Shown here in pieces: positions 13,621-13,696 of a stretch of 13,696 nt of DNA (positions within the stretch are counted from its first letter, which is position 1; each line of letters starts with the position of its first letter). The notes below the pieces were generated by a model. It did no database searches, had not been told where the DNA came from, and saw only the letters and a program-made list of their open reading frames with translations. Location of the stretch: contig JBHIBA010000098.1 in the NCBI GenBank assembly GCA_046758845.1, positions 1 through 13,696 of the forward strand, read 5' to 3'. The translations under genes were made by a program, and so were the position numbers. This DNA comes from JBHIBA01 sp046758845 (GTDB lineage Bacteria; UBA8248; JACPRG01; G963555815).

Positions 13621-13662
13621 CCCCGATCTGAGCGAGGACCTGAGTCCGAGCGGAGATCGGGG
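13621..13662. repeat. Interrupted palindrome, probable dispersed intergenic repeat
   Basis: CCCCGATCT (13621-13629) and AGATCGGGG (13654-13662) form a perfect 9-bp outer stem. Inside, GGAC-CTGA-GTCC (13636-13647) forms a second 4-bp stem. The two internal-loop segments are near-direct repeats (GAGCGA and GAGCGG). No T-tract follows on either strand. A further 5-bp stem, CCGCG-ATTTC-CGCGG, is at 13675-13689. The rest of the 234-nt region upstream of the dehydrogenase gene shows no ORF or convincing promoter. It looks like a REP-type or MITE-derived sequence, but copy number cannot be judged from one window. Confidence 0.5.
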
Positions 13663-13696
13663 CGGGGGCGCAAGCCGCGATTTCCGCGGAGCCTGC

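Noticed and set aside
1..13696. CRISPR arrays, tRNA or rRNA genes, defence or toxin-antitoxin systems
   Set aside because: No regularly spaced repeat series, no tRNA-like cloverleaf sequence and no such protein families were seen; nearly all the sequence is accounted for by housekeeping genes.

Overview
The window is a GC-rich bacterial chromosome segment in which every supportable gene lies on the minus strand, so transcription runs from high to low coordinates. It is dominated by housekeeping genes. The order rplM-rpsI-argC-argJ followed by rpsB-tsf-pyrH-frr-uppS-cdsA-dxr, a short (217 aa) elongation factor Ts, and frequent GTG/TTG starts point to a free-living, uncultivated-type bacterium, perhaps near Desulfobacterota, Nitrospirota, NC10 or Acidobacteriota. 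That placement is inference from gene order and composition; no marker here decides it.

Layout in the direction of transcription. (1) 13696-13463: gene-free lead-in with an interrupted palindrome at 13621-13662. (2) 13462-11144: a two-gene nucleotide-sugar unit, a UDP-sugar 6-dehydrogenase and an NAD-dependent 4-epimerase, probably supplying an acidic (N-acetyl)hexosamine such as a uronic acid for a surface polysaccharide. (3) 11143-7889: a probable promoter, then rplM, rpsI, argC and argJ, coupling ribosomal proteins L13/S9 to two arginine-biosynthesis steps. (4) 7888-7735: a good sigma70-type promoter and a leader of about 77 nt. (5) 7734-123: a ten-gene run, rpsB-tsf-(198-bp insertion)-pyrH-frr-uppS-cdsA-dxr-pgpA-pncC-thpR. 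It covers translation (S2, EF-Ts, ribosome recycling), UMP phosphorylation, isoprenoid and undecaprenyl-diphosphate synthesis, phospholipid head-group synthesis (CdsA, PgpA), NAD recycling and RNA-end processing.

The run is tightly packed. There are 4-bp stop/start overlaps at pyrH/frr and argC/argJ, a 20-bp overlap at dxr/pgpA and an 8-bp overlap at pncC/thpR. Two things break the routine picture. The common dxr neighbour rseP is absent, and pgpA-pncC-thpR follows dxr directly. Also, a 198-bp non-coding element with 31-bp terminal inverted repeats and TA duplications sits exactly on the tsf stop codon.

No previously undescribed multi-gene system (defence, CRISPR, biosynthetic cluster) is visible. 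The items most worth a second look are the IS630/Tc1-like miniature element at 5968-6165, a 9-residue insertion next to the ArgJ self-cleavage site, and several candidate RNA structures in leaders and intergenic gaps.
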